Shown: positions 1 to 12,118 of the stretch, piece after piece
Numbering within the stretch: position 1 is the stretch's first letter
Layout of the letters: every line of letters begins with the position of its first letter
Origin: Bombyx mori
Taxonomy: Eukaryota; Arthropoda; Insecta; Lepidoptera; Bombycidae
NCBI RefSeq assembly: GCF_030269925.1
Contig: NC_085116.1
Span: 6,200,001-6,264,000 of the forward strand
DNA: 64,000 bases
Direction: 5' to 3'
Translations under genes and position numbers: made by a program
The notes under the pieces: generated by a model
Told to the model about the DNA's origin: nothing
Database searches by the model: none
The model's input: only the letters and a program-made list of their open reading frames with translations

Positions 1-191
1 GGAAAAGTGAGGATGATAATAATCCTATAAATCGTTCATCGCAAATCTTGTATTTAGTTCTAAAACAAGTGACAATCGTAACGCCAGTGTACCTTCAAAA
101 AATAAGAAGTTTGATCCCGATTTCCAGCTGAATTTCTTTTATCATTCGGGTGTGTCTGTAATATGTATATAGATATTTAATTGTATAAAAT

Positions 192-465
192 ACTAGCTTT
201 AACCCGCGACTTCGTCCGCGTGGAATAGTTACTTTGGCGTGTATCTTCATATAGCGTAAGCTCTCAAAAGGGAAAAATTTTGAAACATTCTTTATTGGTG
301 CTCCGTTTGGTCCTATTGGTCTTAGCATGATGTTATATAGCCTTATAGCCTTCCTCAATAAATGATCTATTTGAAACTGAAAGAATTTTTCAAATCGGAC
401 CAGTAGTTCCTGAGATTAGCGCGTTCAAACAAACAAACTCTTCAACTTTATAATATTAGTATAGA
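192..465 (-). mobile_element. Helitron-like element (family H1)
   Basis: On the minus strand it opens TCTATACTAATATTATAAAG, continues GTTGAAGAGTTTGTTTGTTT and ends CGCGGGTTAAAGCTAGT, a widespread lepidopteran Helitron-type sequence. Confidence 0.7.
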
Positions 466-468
466 TTT

Positions 469-1100
469 ATAGTACATGAAATCTGGCTCTAGATGACCGT
501 GTGTGGTTTACACCGAATTATTTATTTGTTTAACATTACAAACCACTTCTCAACCGATTTCTTTCGGGTCTTGTTTACTTAATCTGTTTACTGTTTCGGC
601 CCACGTGCCACCGAGAAGATTTTATATCCCAGAAGATCAAATGCTCCTACACTTCCTTTTCCAGCCTGTAATCTGTCTCAAATGTGAATCCCGATTGAAG
701 ATTATTAATCTCTTTACACGATAGCATCGGGTAATAAATATTCGTGGGTCGACCTTTCGTCAAAGGTGACATGGTTACACTAAGGTTGGGCTGAAACACC
801 ATCGGCGTCGGCTTTATGAATGATGTCACGTAACACGGTCATTGTCTCCTGAAATACAATCCGAGTGTTTTGTTTGCCCAAAAACAAAAGAAGCGAGACC
901 TGTGTACATAATAATATGTTTCAATTTGATGTATATTATCCTGTTTTTGTTTACTGAGTTGTACATTTTGACGCACAGTTTTTTTTCTATTTTATTTTAC
1001 GTGGGCATCGTTAGTAATTTAATTTTTGTTAAAAGTTCCGGCACAGGCGTCCCGGTCAAAACCGTCAACCGTCATAGTGAATATTTAATTCATTAACAAT
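469..1100. other. No recognised feature
   Basis: AT-rich unique-looking DNA with short chance ORFs. I see no exon signals or known repeat. Confidence 0.5.
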
Positions 1101-1345
1101 TTGGTAGGGCCTCTTGTAAGTCCGCACGAGTAGGTACCACCACCCTGCCTATTTCTGCCGTGAAACAATAACGTGTTTCGGCTTGAAGGGTGTGGCGGCC
1201 GTTGTAACTATACTGAGACCTTGTAACTTATATCTCTAGTTGGGTGGCGCATTTACGTTGTAGATGTCTTTGGGCTCCAGTAACTACTTAACGCCAGGTG
1301 GACTGTGAGCTAGTCCACACATTTAAGCAATAAAAATAAAATAAA
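1101..1345 (+). mobile_element. Family-A SINE body
   Basis: TTGGTAGGGCCTCTTG start, GTACCACCACCCTGCCTATT, TGGCGCATTTACGTTGTAGA, and TTTAAGCAATAAAAATAAAA end. Diverged at both edges. Confidence 0.75.
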
Positions 1346-1445
1346 AATGTGATTGATGCCATTACATAGCTTAATTGTGTATTTTGTCATTACTCTTCTA
1401 ACCATATATCTTTTACTCAACTATTGTAGTCTGTGAAGCACACCG

Positions 1446-1589
1446 TTTTTTATTTTTTATTTATTGCTTAAATGGGTAGTCGAGCTCACAGCCCACCTGG
1501 TGTTAAGTGGTTACTGGAGCCCATAGACATCTACAACGTAAATGCGCCACCCACCTTGAGATAAGTTCTAAGGTCTCAGTATAGTTTTT
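1446..1589 (-). mobile_element. Family-A SINE body, 5'-truncated
   Basis: Poly-T, then GCTTAAATGGGTAGTCGAGC through CTAAGGTCTCAGTATAG. It lies opposite in orientation to the copy at 1101-1345, 100 bases away. Confidence 0.75.
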
Positions 1590-2140
1590 CACAAACTCGC
1601 TCTCTCCGCTTTAAATTTCCCATGGCTGTCACTCGCTTGTTCCGGGAGCCGTTTCCCAGCTGTTCCGGGAGCACATTTCGCTGTTCCGTCTTCGGGTAGG
1701 TCAGGCTCAGTCCCGGGCGAGAGAAAACGAGAGTACGCGAACCAGTTCAAGTGCAGTTGTGCGAGGGGAGGGGTGCGTGACCCGGTCACAGCAACCTCAA
1801 CCTCTTATTGGATTTTCCAACTGATGTCACGCGTAGATTCGTGCTCAGAGGTACACATACATACATGTAACGAAAATCCTTTATAATTCAAAACCTTTAA
1901 AATTATTTCGTTTAAAAAAAAGTCTTTTCTTAGACGGAATCACTCACCTGTCTGTCATTCAGTGGAAAGAGAGTTCAGTTTGGTTTAATATAATAATAGT
2001 GTTTAATTGTTTTATATTAATTTTAATAGAGATTAAGAGCTTTAAATGTTGTTTTCTTATTATATCACAGAAAACGCAATTAAGTCTTTTATTGTTTATT
2101 ATATACATCCATACGTGCAATTAATCCCTGCATGGTGTCA
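1590..2140. other. No recognised feature
   Basis: The GC-richer first 200 bases (about 1600-1800) are not a repeat I know. The rest is AT-rich. Confidence 0.4.
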
Positions 2141-2333
2141 GTGCATGGTATCAGTAGTTATAAATATTTTATGAACAGATATGAGTAGAAGGGCTATTTT
2201 GATAATATCCTGAAAAGCACCCTACGCGTTTTTTACAATAAAATCATTTTTTTTACACTATTTTAAATTCAAATTTATTATATATTTTAGTTGGAGTTTC
2301 TATAAAAGCATATTTTTTTTGTTTTTTTAAACT
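2141..2333 (+). repeat. Dispersed repeat related to 30029-30215
   Basis: GTGCATGGTATCAGTAGTTA, ATATGAGTAGAAGGGCTATT, CCTGAAAAGCACCCTACGCG and TTTCTATAAAAGCATATTTT are found in the same order at 30029-30215. Confidence 0.6.
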
Positions 2334-2891
2334 ATTATTTACTATAACATTATTTATAAGCGCGTTAAAAAAGTTTATACTAATCTTCGCATAGTATTAC
2401 TATGCGAAGTGTTACTTTTGATCTTTCAATAATAAGAGAACCATTATCTTGAGGAAAACGGCGCGAACCGGACTAACGACTTCTTAGTATAGCCGATGAC
2501 TCATTCGGGAAGTTCTTACGTTTTTTGAACCCGCGGTATTGAGCAAGGGTCTGCGAAGCTCGACCTCGATACGGCGAGCTTTCGAGAGACTTACTTCTTA
2601 AGACCGGCGATATACCTTATAAAATTAAGTTTCCAAATTCTTAATTCTGAGTCTCCCATAAGTATATTTCAACCGAAAACGCATTTTGCACTGCTATTAA
2701 AAAAATTAACATAAAAATTATATGTATATTAATATGTATTGTATGTAAGTGTGTATATTGGTATATATTATATGTAAACGGAATATATCTGTTTATTGTA
2801 TGTATATCTTTTCTATAATAATGTATTGTCTATGGTACACCGCAACATACCTGCTATATTTTTATATTTTCCAGAATTTCTGTAAATTGAA

Positions 2892-3020
2892 TGGTTGTCT
2901 GGAAGAGATCGCTTTTAACGATAAGACCGCGTATTGTACAAGTGTATCTGCTTTTTGACTGTTTTTTGAATGTAAATTGTGTTGGTGTGCAATAAAGTGT
3001 ATTCTCTCTCTCTCTCTCTT
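2892..3020 (+). mobile_element. Retroelement 3' end with (CT)n tail
   Basis: TGGTTGTCTGGAAGAGATCG, then GATAAGACCG, a T-rich stretch, GTTGGTGTGCAATAAAG and a CT repeat. The AATAAA signal and CT tail are shared with 7962-8096, marking a retrotransposon 3' end of one family. Confidence 0.65.
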
Positions 3021-3288
3021 ACTAAAATCAAAGTATTGATGTTTTGAATGAACAAATAAATATGCATTGAGTGCACACTTTTATCTATATAAAACACATT
3101 AATAAAAAATAATATATATTTTATTGTGAATATAACGTATGTTATATTTTAAAATACAATTCTCCTCGAGTGAGATTATTTACTACATTTGTATTAATGT
3201 TGTATTTACTACATTTGTTTTAATGTTGTATTTACTAACATAGATATATAGACAAGCTCGCGAACTATAAAGTGGCTATATACAAGCA

Positions 3289-3494
3289 CTAGGGGGAGGG
3301 TGATGGGAGAGATGTGCTCCGCACTAAACGCTTCACTTTCCCCCTCTGCCTCTTCATGAGTTCTGTCTCATGCGAGGTTTGGACGTTGGTTGTTGAGCGA
3401 CAGGAGGTTTTAGTCAGTTCGACTCTGACATGCCCCGCCCTCCATCCCCAGCGGAGGACGGAAGTCCGGCGATTTCCTCCTGACCCAAAAAAAA
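3289..3494 (+). mobile_element. Family-D retroelement 3' unit
   Basis: Runs from AGGGGGAGGGTGATGGGAG through GTGCTCCGCACTAAACGC and GGACGTTGGTTGTTGAGCG to CGGCGATTTCCTCCTGACCC plus an A-run. It is a 5'-truncated form of the longer copy at 12485-12796. Confidence 0.75.
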
Positions 3495-3678
3495 TAATAA
3501 TACACAAGCACTAAAAACTAAACGTGTTAAATCTACTAAAAAATAAATTAAATCTGTGTATTTCATTATATATACGATATTATTCCTTAGTTGCAGAGAC
3601 CATTAGTGAACACATGTTAGGTAAACACAAATATTGATTTCGAATAATTCGTATCTACCGGCATTGCAACCTCGACAT

Positions 3679-3728
3679 GGTCTAATCAGTCAATGCGAAT
3701 AAACCAGTCGTCCTTCTGATTAGACCAC
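3679..3728. repeat. Perfect 12-bp hairpin with extended arms
   Basis: TGGTCTAATCAG (3679-3690) and CTGATTAGACCA (3717-3728), 26-base loop. Outer flanks also match imperfectly (ATTGCAACCT against AGGTGCAACG). Confidence 0.6.
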
Positions 3729-4326
3729 AGGTGCAACGTTGTCTACATTAATTTGATCATTAAAATATTAATACAAACAAACCTCTTTACTTTATGGCCT
3801 TCTTTAGTTTATTTAGCATAAACTCCCACTTTTTGTACATTAGTCATAAATTTAGCAGGCTTGAAATAATAGTACATGTAATTAAAAAAAAATAAAAAAA
3901 CATACTAAAATAGCAAACCGAACTAACAATTAATTTAAAGGTTTTTTTATCCTATTGATACTGGTCAGGATATTAGAGCCAAGTTACATTTAAAATTATA
4001 TTATTATTATCAATTCTTGATACGTATCAAAATTTTAAACTAATCGACGTAACTTGAAGTCGATGAAAATAACATAAATAAATAAATAAAATACTTATAT
4101 TTAACCTACATAGATACATGCCAAGCCAATGAAGGCGTACTAGAATTGAACTAGAATAAATTCAATTTAAATTGTAAACATAAACTCTGAATTGTCATTT
4201 GTGAATAGTGATTTCGAATAAGTGCTCACTCTAATATTGCAGCATTGCTATTTCACAACCGTACTGGATTACGTCGAGCCAGCGAAACCCGCCACTGACC
4301 CATATACTCAAATGACAAAACACGTT

Positions 4327-4610
4327 ATATGAGTCGTCTATTATCAAAGGTGGCAATCTGTGCATTTGGACAAAAAAATGTTATTGATATGTCAATACAG
4401 ATTGATTTGAATATAATCGTCTCCTTCAAAGAATACGGTTCAAAACCTGCATTAAATAAAGGTTAATAGTTAACCTGTTATTTATCTAAGATGTCGTTCC
4501 GAAGAGTTTTGTGACTGCCAATGGAATACAAAGTTAATAATTCGTTTTTCTGATTTACCAATAATTATCCAAAAGTCAGATTGCTGGCTTTGATAATAGT
4601 CGACTCATAT
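4327..4610 (+). mobile_element. MITE-like element with ~40-bp imperfect TIRs
   Basis: The left end ATATGAGTCGTCTATTATCA and right end TGATAATAGTCGACTCATAT are inverted repeats that continue inward (AAAGGTGGCAATCTG against CAGATTGCTGGCTTT). An inverted copy lies at 24047-24330. No transposase. Confidence 0.8.
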
Positions 4611-5307
4611 GTGAATTATTAAGCACTAAAGATGACGCGCTCGCAAACCGGGAGATTTCTTCCGAAATAACGGAACTTTTTAGTGAAACATCCGTCCGCT
4701 TTTACCGACGTGTCACGTATGTTGAACGTCCACCAGTTTTCGGAGTACCTATATTAAAAAAAAAACTTGTTTTAAACGACGACGAACTTTTTAATGAAAC
4801 CCAGAAAACTCTTGGTATGACCTTAATAATAGCAGCGAACCAGTCGTGTTGAATTTAGTTGAATATGAAATTTCGAAAAGGGTACATCTCTCTGAAAATG
4901 TAAAATGTTCAGGAAATGAAAAAAAGAACTGATTATTTTCTAAAGCAGTATAAAATTTAAAATATTAACTTTTGAGATATATTTTAGTGTTAATTAGCGA
5001 TTGAAAATTACTGGAATTATTATAAAATGGGTGTAGGTAAGCCTCAAAACTACATATATATGAAAAAACGTATTTGACAAAATATGCGACATGTGCCCTT
5101 TTCGAAATTGCATATAGTCAGTTGAAAAAAGCACAACAATAACACACACAGTATTCTAAAAATTTTTCGTTATCGGATTAAAACGATCATTCAATAACCA
5201 AATTTGGAAAATATCAGTGATTTGTTTTTTTATTTTTATTAAGGTTAAAACTTAACTATAGGACATTATTAAAATAGAAAGACCTCAAAGGTGAAGGAAT
5301 AACATTA

Positions 5308-5591
5308 TCTATATATATAAAAATGAATTGCTGTTCGTTAGTCTCGCTAAAACTCGAGAGCCGCTGGACCGCTTTGGTTAATTTTGGTCTTGAATTATTT
5401 GTGGAAGTCCAGAGGTTTAAAAGGTAGATAAATATGAAAATGCTCGGAATTAAACAAAAATTACATTTTTGTTTTTTCCTTTAATGTGTCCTCCGTCAGA
5501 TGGATTCCTTTTGTTTGTTTTAAGTTTATTTTACGAAATTTTAGGTCTTTTATTTATCGATTGGCACTACCAAGTCAGCCGGGTCAGCTTG
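5308..5591 (+). mobile_element. Helitron-like element (family H2)
   Basis: Starts TCTATATATATAAAAATGAA, then GTTCGTTAGTCTCGCTAAAA, and ends CAGCCGGGTCAGCTTGGT. Same family as 20754-21042. The long ORF across it is not coding. Confidence 0.65.
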
Positions 5592-6128
5592 GTAATTAAA
5601 AAAAATCAAATTGGAAATTTACCATTGGCAAAGGTACCATTATCCTGCCTATTTTTATCGCGAAGCAGTCAGGCATTCCAGTTTTTTTTTTCCGGGCAGG
5701 GGCCGAACCACATACGAGGCTTTCAAAACTCGGTGATCCACCTAACCTTTTTTGATTCTAACACTTTTAACACTTATCACAACCCATTATGTGGTTAATT
5801 CACCGCTTAAATTGTCCACAAATGACGTCACACGTAACGTGCTAACGTTCAGTCATGTTCGGTAAAGTTACTCAGTCTCTTGAAAAACAAAAACTGATGT
5901 ATCGGAGCTAAGAAATACCTCCGATAGCTAATTACATGGTTTTCTGTGTCTCTCCCTCTATAAATCAACCTGTTATTAATTGAGTTCTCACTTAACGATA
6001 TCTAGGATAGCAGTTAGTCTGAATCTTATTGTAATTTTCTTGTTTTTATTTTTACTTTCGTAGCAAGTGACCAATCCCTTTTTATAGCATGGGACCTAAA
6101 TATGTATCTATTGACTTATTTATTATAA

Positions 6129-6512
6129 TAGTGGTCCCCCTGTAGTCGAAATTCGACCGTATTGTCCAAAGACTATTACTTCTACGAGTATAATCACAGA
6201 TTTCGCCAAGATTACACTTTAAACAAATATTAATAAAGATAAACAATATTTAATCTATTCTCAATTTGGCCACAGACTATAAGCAATAAGAAAAGTTTGA
6301 CAATAAACAAATAGTATGCATCTGGGTGTGTTTCAAATACATGTTTTTTTTTAATTGATTTAATGTCTTTTTTATGCTTATTTTAAAAAAATATTAACAT
6401 TCTGAACTCCTTCTCTATATTCTCTATAAATGTGGGAAATTTCATGCTCCTCCGTACGCGCAATTTTCGTAAAAATGGGTACAAAGTTTTTGTTTCTCGT
6501 ATTAATATATAA
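6129..6512 (-). mobile_element. Helitron-like nonautonomous element (family H3)
   Basis: Begins TAGTGGTCCCCCTGTAG with the palindrome GTCGAAATTCGAC just inside, and ends with CGTATTAATATATA. The reverse orientation has 5' TC and a 3' hairpin plus CTAG, the Helitron end structure. No terminal inverted repeats were seen. Confidence 0.65.
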
Positions 6513-6949
6513 ATTTTTACGTGTATCGCAATACCTTTAATCATAATTTGTATATTATTATATCATGTACGATATTTTCGCAGTAATACTCCCACATTGC
6601 TTTTCCATTAATGTTTTCTAGAAATAGTTAAGTAAAACCATTTCTCAAAACGGTCCACATATTTCAATTCTGCACTTCATATTATGTTCTAAAAATGGAA
6701 TTGAAGAATCAGCTATCGGTATTGATAGGCTCCAAGTATTCACACAACATTAAGTGGGCCGTCAGCAATTCAGCATTTCTATCTTCATAACGTTATTCTG
6801 ATAAAAATAGATCTAATGAAATACGCGCAACAATTTTTAAGTCCCCTTTTAACTTAACTGCACCGTCTTCTATCACGGCTCATATTTGTGTTAACAAACA
6901 AACGTTACAATAATATAATTAAACGCCTTTTAAGTGTAACTAGTGGTCC

Positions 6950-7354
6950 CCGCAGTAGTCGAAATTCGACTATAATTAATTGAAATTATAAGTTTCAACA
7001 TTATTATGGTCCTATTGTTACAGATTTCACCAAGAATACACTATAGACAAATACTCGTAATATTAAAGATAAACAATACTAACCTATTCTCAATTTGACT
7101 ACAGACTTTAAGCAATAACAAAAGTATGACAATAAACAAAGAGTATATATGTGTGTGTCAAATACATGGTAATGTGTGTAATGTTTTCTTTATTGATTTA
7201 ATGTATCTTTATTACATTATTTAAAAAAAAAATTAGTATTGTGCACTTCTTCTCTACATTCTCTATAAGTGTGGGAAATTTCATACTCCTCCGTCTGCGC
7301 AATTTTCGTAAAAAGGGATACAAAGTTTTTGCTTCACGTATTAATATATATAGA
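6950..7354 (-). mobile_element. Helitron-like nonautonomous element (family H3)
   Basis: CTAGTGGTCCCCGCAGTAGTC with the GTCGAAATTCGAC hairpin at the left, and GCTTCACGTATTAATATATA at the right. Same family as 6129-6512, 0.4 kb away. Confidence 0.7.
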
Positions 7355-7514
7355 TAAGAAAAAACAGTAACTGCATAATAAATAGCAATTAAATAAATCA
7401 TACATTGCCGCTTTGATCGGCCCACCGGCAGACTAGGCCTAATAAAAGTAGCGTTGTACACCGTCCTTATCAAAGGCAACAGATACGGGCTGTGCGTATC
7501 GATTGGCGGTATCT

Positions 7515-7553
7515 GGGTCACAGGCTCACGGGTCAAAGGTCACGGGTAGGTCA
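7515..7553 (+). promoter_or_regulatory. Cluster of four nuclear-receptor half-sites (DR9, DR1, DR5)
   Basis: Four same-direction half-sites fall in 39 bases: GGGTCA 7515-7520, GGGTCA 7530-7535, AGGTCA 7537-7542 and AGGTCA 7548-7553. Spacers are 9, 1 and 5 bases. The DR1 pair is the classical arrangement for USP/RXR- and HNF4-type binding, and isolated AGGTCA with 5' extension can bind HR3/E75. The cluster sits in GC-richer sequence (about 7380-7640) that I do not recognise as a repeat. Function as an enhancer is inference. Confidence 0.45.
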
Positions 7554-7728
7554 CCTCGCCCAGCCTCGGCAACGTAAATAGTCTGAAGACGTCTCGCTCT
7601 TGCCCGACGTGCGTCAAGGACTTGCACTCAGTACTTATTGTACGCATGACAAAGAAAATCCGATATCTATTCGAAAGTCTACATTTTTAGAGGTCGCTAA
7701 CTTTTATGTGTTCATTGTACGTCACATT

Positions 7729-7842
7729 AGGTAGTAGCTTGGCTGTGCCCCTGTCATTGCTGATGCCCATAAGCGACTGTGACCGCTTACCATCAGGCGC
7801 GGTGTATGCTCGTCTGCCTGCAATGGTAATAACAAAAAAAGT
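7729..7842 (+). mobile_element. Family-C LINE 3' end fragment
   Basis: A diverged copy of the GGCTTGGCTCTGCCCC ... CCATCAGG ... GTCTGCCT unit ending in an A-run. It is 5'-truncated as is usual for LINEs. Confidence 0.7.
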
Positions 7843-7961
7843 ACTCGTCCAATCAATTGGTTGACCTTAAAATGAGAATCACATGTTAATCGTTTTTTGA
7901 AGATTATGAAGAAGTAATTGAATTGAATTGAAGGTGTAATTAGTTTCCAAACGATTCTTTT

Positions 7962-8096
7962 CCACCTGATGGTTGTGTGGAAGAGACCGCTCTTAGCAAT
8001 AAGACCGACAATTGTACTTTCTTTTTGTATTTAATGTTTCGCATTGTTTCTTTTGTTGGTGTACAATAAAGAATTCTCTCTCTCTCTCTCTCTCTC
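7962..8096 (+). mobile_element. Retroelement 3' end with (CT)n tail, second copy
   Basis: TGGTTGTGTGGAAGAGACCG, AATAAGACCG, GTTGGTGTACAATAAAG and a long CT tract. Same family as 2892-3020. Confidence 0.65.
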
Positions 8097-9017
8097 TGTA
8101 ATTATTAACACAGCCAGAACGCATATTTTAATGTTAAGTAACTTTTTGTACTGAAAATTGAGAAAAAAGAAACAAATTAATTTAAATCTCAAACAAGGAC
8201 GTGCTTAGTGATGGTAGAACGTAATGTGAGCTCCTACGCGTGTGCATCATCTCCATCTTACCTATCTCTGGGACAAAGCAATCGTCCATTCCAGTTCCAA
8301 GGCTGAGATAGCCTCTGTACATCCCGATTGAGACATCTAACACATTTCTAGCTGCTATGTGCTCTTTAATGACCACATAACACCAGATGAACCTATCTGC
8401 CCATGTATAACAATAAAAAATCCTTTGCGAAAATCGATAAATTCTAAAAACCTGAATTTACTAAGCCCTGTTGTGGACGTGTCGTCCTAATCCATCCCTT
8501 CAGAGGCATTTCGATCGTAAAATGCCACAGTATAATAACAGTGTCGAACCAGAAACACAACAAAACGATTGCATACTGACGCGGACGAATACAATGTAAA
8601 GATTTTGTTAAATATATTACAATACTTTTATTCACAACTTATAGGGATTGCAAGCCCATAAATAACGTAAAATGACTGGTAAATTTTATGCTCAAATTTT
8701 ATATTTTATCAGAAATTAACATTAAAATTTTATCAGCTCACAAATAAATAAATACTTAAACGTTTTTTCGTTCTGGAAAAATAACATAATTTACGATTTT
8801 TAATAAAGCTAAAATAAACGATTAGCATAATTCTGCTTTTAGCGGATAGGATTACGTGAAATCGTTTACACGTTAATAAATATAACAAAGTATATTAATT
8901 TTAGTTAAGTATTATGTGAATCTAATAAATAAATATAAAATGTTTGAAAGGATGTGTCGCACATAAATTGTCTCGATTGTTAATTAATATTAGTGCCATG
9001 CTGAGAGTGGATAAATT
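8097..9017. other. Unassigned; possible decayed element at 8180-8400
   Basis: The minus strand at 8182-8376 has an ORF (GTGMDDCFVPEIGKMEMMHT near its middle) with transposon-like composition, but I recognise no family. The remainder is AT-rich. Confidence 0.3.
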
Positions 9018-9072
9018 TGTTTTTTTTTTTATGCTTAGATGGGTGGATGCGCTCACTCACTTAAAATAACTA
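9018..9072 (-). mobile_element. Short family-A SINE fragment
   Basis: Poly-T then ATGCTTAGATGGGTGGATGC. Only the 3' end is left. Confidence 0.45.
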
Positions 9073-9389
9073 ATATGTGGTTTGTTTCGGCCGCATATCA
9101 GGGGTAGATCCGAATATGCAACTCTGGATACCTCTAGCTGCTAAACTAGTTCCGTTATTGGTACAATAGCCTGCTTTCAATATTTTTGTTGACCCCGACC
9201 TCTATTTTACATATTGGTGCCCAGACGGTTGAGTGCCATCCTACGTATTCCTTCCTACCTAGTAGGTATCGCTCTTGACAGAGTGGTCGTGGTTGCCAAT
9301 TCAGGCGTTGATGGCAAGCCTCACAACACAGCGCCACTCCTGTCTAACCGCCGCCATCCTCGTGCATTCGTGGTAATGATGACGAACCA

Positions 9390-9587
9390 ATTTTTTTTCC
9401 TACCTAATTTGATAGCCTTGAGAGGCTATTTCAGCGTAACCTTAACTAGTAAGTGAACTCACGGGGCTCAAACCTGACGATCTTGCTAACGCGAACCCCA
9501 GCAAGAGCCGTGCTTCGCAGAATCTACCACCGGATCGGAAACGCGACCCACTGAGAAGATCCGGCGAGAAACTCAGTGGGCTAAGAC
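9390..9587 (-). mobile_element. Bm1-type SINE, partial
   Basis: Poly-T then CCTACCTAATTTGATAGCCT, GAACTCACGGGGCTCAAACC, CGGATCGGAAACGCGACCCA, ending CTCAGTGGGCTAAG. Confidence 0.8.
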
Positions 9588-11655
9588 GAGCCATTCACTG
9601 CCGCTTCTATTTATTACTACTTATCTAAAATCGGCTTAGAATGCCCGTATTAAAATACCATTAAGCATCAACAGCCACTTGACAACATTCGGCCTTGCCC
9701 GTCTCGTGCCAAAACAAAACATATGCTATTTAAAACACAAGTGCATCAATCGAACCACGAGATTCTTGGCCGGCCGACGACCAATAGCTTAAGGACTTTG
9801 AGTGCATTAATGCGCCAGCAATTGTTGTACGAACTTATGCTGGTTAGTAGACACGTTTGGACTTTCTCACGCTCCCCATGACAAACATACAACCCAATTT
9901 AATGCATGGACAAAACAAAACGAATTCAATTATGAAAATGGCTTCTGTTTTGCGCAACTGAGAGATGCAATTTGTGAAAGTAAATATTGTTATTAAACAG
10001 ATGGAGACTAGTTATACATAGTAAAGGATAAACAAAGTACAGTTGCAGACTTGCTTAAAGTAGAATTCAGAGGAAATTGAAATAAATTTAATTTTAAAAT
10101 TTTATATTAAACATCTTTCGAAAATCCCTTGATTATAATTGAAATGTATTCAATCTCTTATAGTCTGTTTGTGACATTCAAAGTTAATTACGAATCGCCT
10201 ATATTGAAATAACTACAATGATGACACAAAATTATAAAATAAATCGAATTAACGCAGTCAGTAAAAAAATATGAGATTAAAATTTTAATTATTAATTGTA
10301 TAGATGCACTAGCGACCCGCCCTCGCTTCGCTTCGGAAACATTAAAACACACATGAAACCAAAAAAATAAAATAAAAATAAATTAAAAAAAAGTAGCCTA
10401 TGTTCATCAGGGACAATGTCGGCTTCTAATGGAAAAAGAATTTTTCAAATCGGTCCAGTAGTTTCGGAGCCTATTCGAAACAAACAAACAAACAAATCTT
10501 TCCTCTTTATAATATTAGTATAGATATAGATATAGATACGCGTCGAGAAAAATCAAGACAAGTGAAGAAAGTTCCTTTGACTCAAAGGCCGGGACTGTCG
10601 TAACGGTCGATATTTTTAAACAAAATATGTTTTTGCTGCAATCTTTATTTCGATGGTGGGTTCGTAATTTGTAGTTACATTCCGCGACAGCAATACTATC
10701 TTAATCCAAAAAGCGACAACAATAACACACTAAATTATATTGCAAGTCATTTTCAAGCCCGACACCGGATCGATATCCACGGAAGTGTAAACAAGCTCGC
10801 TAAGGAAACAAATTGCCGTTGTTGAGATACAGAATAAAGTACATAACATATATACCACATATTCATATACGTATTGAAAATTTTCAAAATGTAAGAGACC
10901 CTAGATTGAGGATTGGATGGGTCACAATTAAAACATTTATGCTTTAATCTCGCTTATATTATTTATATTTGATTCTATTCGACGTTTTCAGCAAAATGGA
11001 TGGGGATGGCTTCCACGGCTTGATATATGTGGACTCCTATTTAATTACCTTACACACCAATTTACTACGCATTTTTTAATTGAAAATCTTAATAAGAAGA
11101 TTTCAGTTATTTAAAGGCTTAACTGTTATCTTTGCTATTTTTTTTGTAATCCTTCATTTTCCTTCCTTTCATCCCTTTCTTCAAATAATCAGCGAAAACT
11201 GAAATTTCATTCAAATCATAATTAACACCATATTCTTATTTGTCTAAAATTTATTGTACGTTAAAACAGTTTTTTTTAAGAAAAAAAGTGTTGATTTTTT
11301 CATTATTATTTGTTATAAACATAATCTCTGCTTTTTTATTCTTGGCTTATATATCGTTAATTTAAATCATCTAATTATGTTGCATTGACGCAACGAACCA
11401 TCGTATTATCCATTTGAACTAATTTATAAAAGATGTACAACGTCTTCACTGCTTGTAATTATAGAGTTAACTTGACAGTAGCAGCTCACGTTAATGTGGA
11501 GCTTTTAAATAGTAATAGGCTTCAAGGGAAGGAATAGGGCTTCGGAGCTGTATACTATGTCACTAAGGTAAATAAATATATACTGTTTGCAGCACAGGAA
11601 AATACAAAGTGTAATTCATTAAACCAGGTTAGTTACTAAATAAAGTTCATATGTT
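9588..11655. other. Mostly unique AT-rich DNA
   Basis: Apart from the Helitron-like piece at 10309-10525, nothing was recognised. Confidence 0.45.
10309..10525 (-). mobile_element. Helitron-like element (family H4)
   Basis: On the minus strand it runs TCTATACTAATATTATAAAG, TTGTTTGTTTGTTTCGAAT to CGAAGCGAGGGCGGGTCGC and CTAGT. An internal A-rich tract suggests decay. Confidence 0.65.
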
Positions 11656-11659
11656 CAAA

Positions 11660-11810
11660 TCGGCTTGGCTGACTCGGTGGTAAGTGCTCTTGACCGTTGC
11701 GCCGAGGATTCGATTCCCATATCGGGCAAACATTGTGTAATGAACAGGTTTATTTGCTCTTTGTCTGATTCATTTATTATGTATTATTCTAAACATGTAA
11801 ATATTCTGTG
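11660..11810 (+). mobile_element. tRNA-derived SINE of another family
   Basis: GGCTTGGCTGACTCGGTGGT resembles an A box, and GAGGATTCGATTCCC (about 11704) matches a B box. A non-tRNA stretch beginning AACATTGTGTAATGAACAGG follows. The folded tRNA arms are not preserved, so it is read as a SINE head, not a tRNA gene. Confidence 0.55.
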
Positions 11811-12118
11811 TAAAATTTTATCTGCTAATAATATTTATCTCTAAAGTAGTTAGTCTAACATATATTTGTTTGTGCTACTCTTAAAACCACAGATTCGCGC
11901 ATGGAAAAACTGACTAAATTTATTTGTATTTAGATTTAGTAATTTATAAACCTACAGTGGTGTTTACGGATGTTCCATTATAACTACTGAACCATGCATC
12001 CGATTGATTGACTTGAAACTTGGTATCCATGTAGAAAATACATGTACTTAATGGATAGGCTAATATTTATATGAGTGTTGGACTCCCTAATAATAACGAC
12101 AATAAATAATAATGTTAA

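Noticed and set aside
5469..5798. 109-codon hydrophobic ORF
   Set aside because: Its first half is Helitron family H2 sequence, shared with the noncoding copy at 20754-21042.
9155..9389. Possible protein-coding block (ORFs on both strands)
   Set aside because: GC-richer sequence next to a Bm1 that looks like a retroelement remnant, but I could not assign a family, so no gene is called.
11660..11725. Possible tRNA gene (B-box-like GATTCGATTCCC)
   Set aside because: Acceptor and anticodon stems do not pair, and a SINE-like tail follows.
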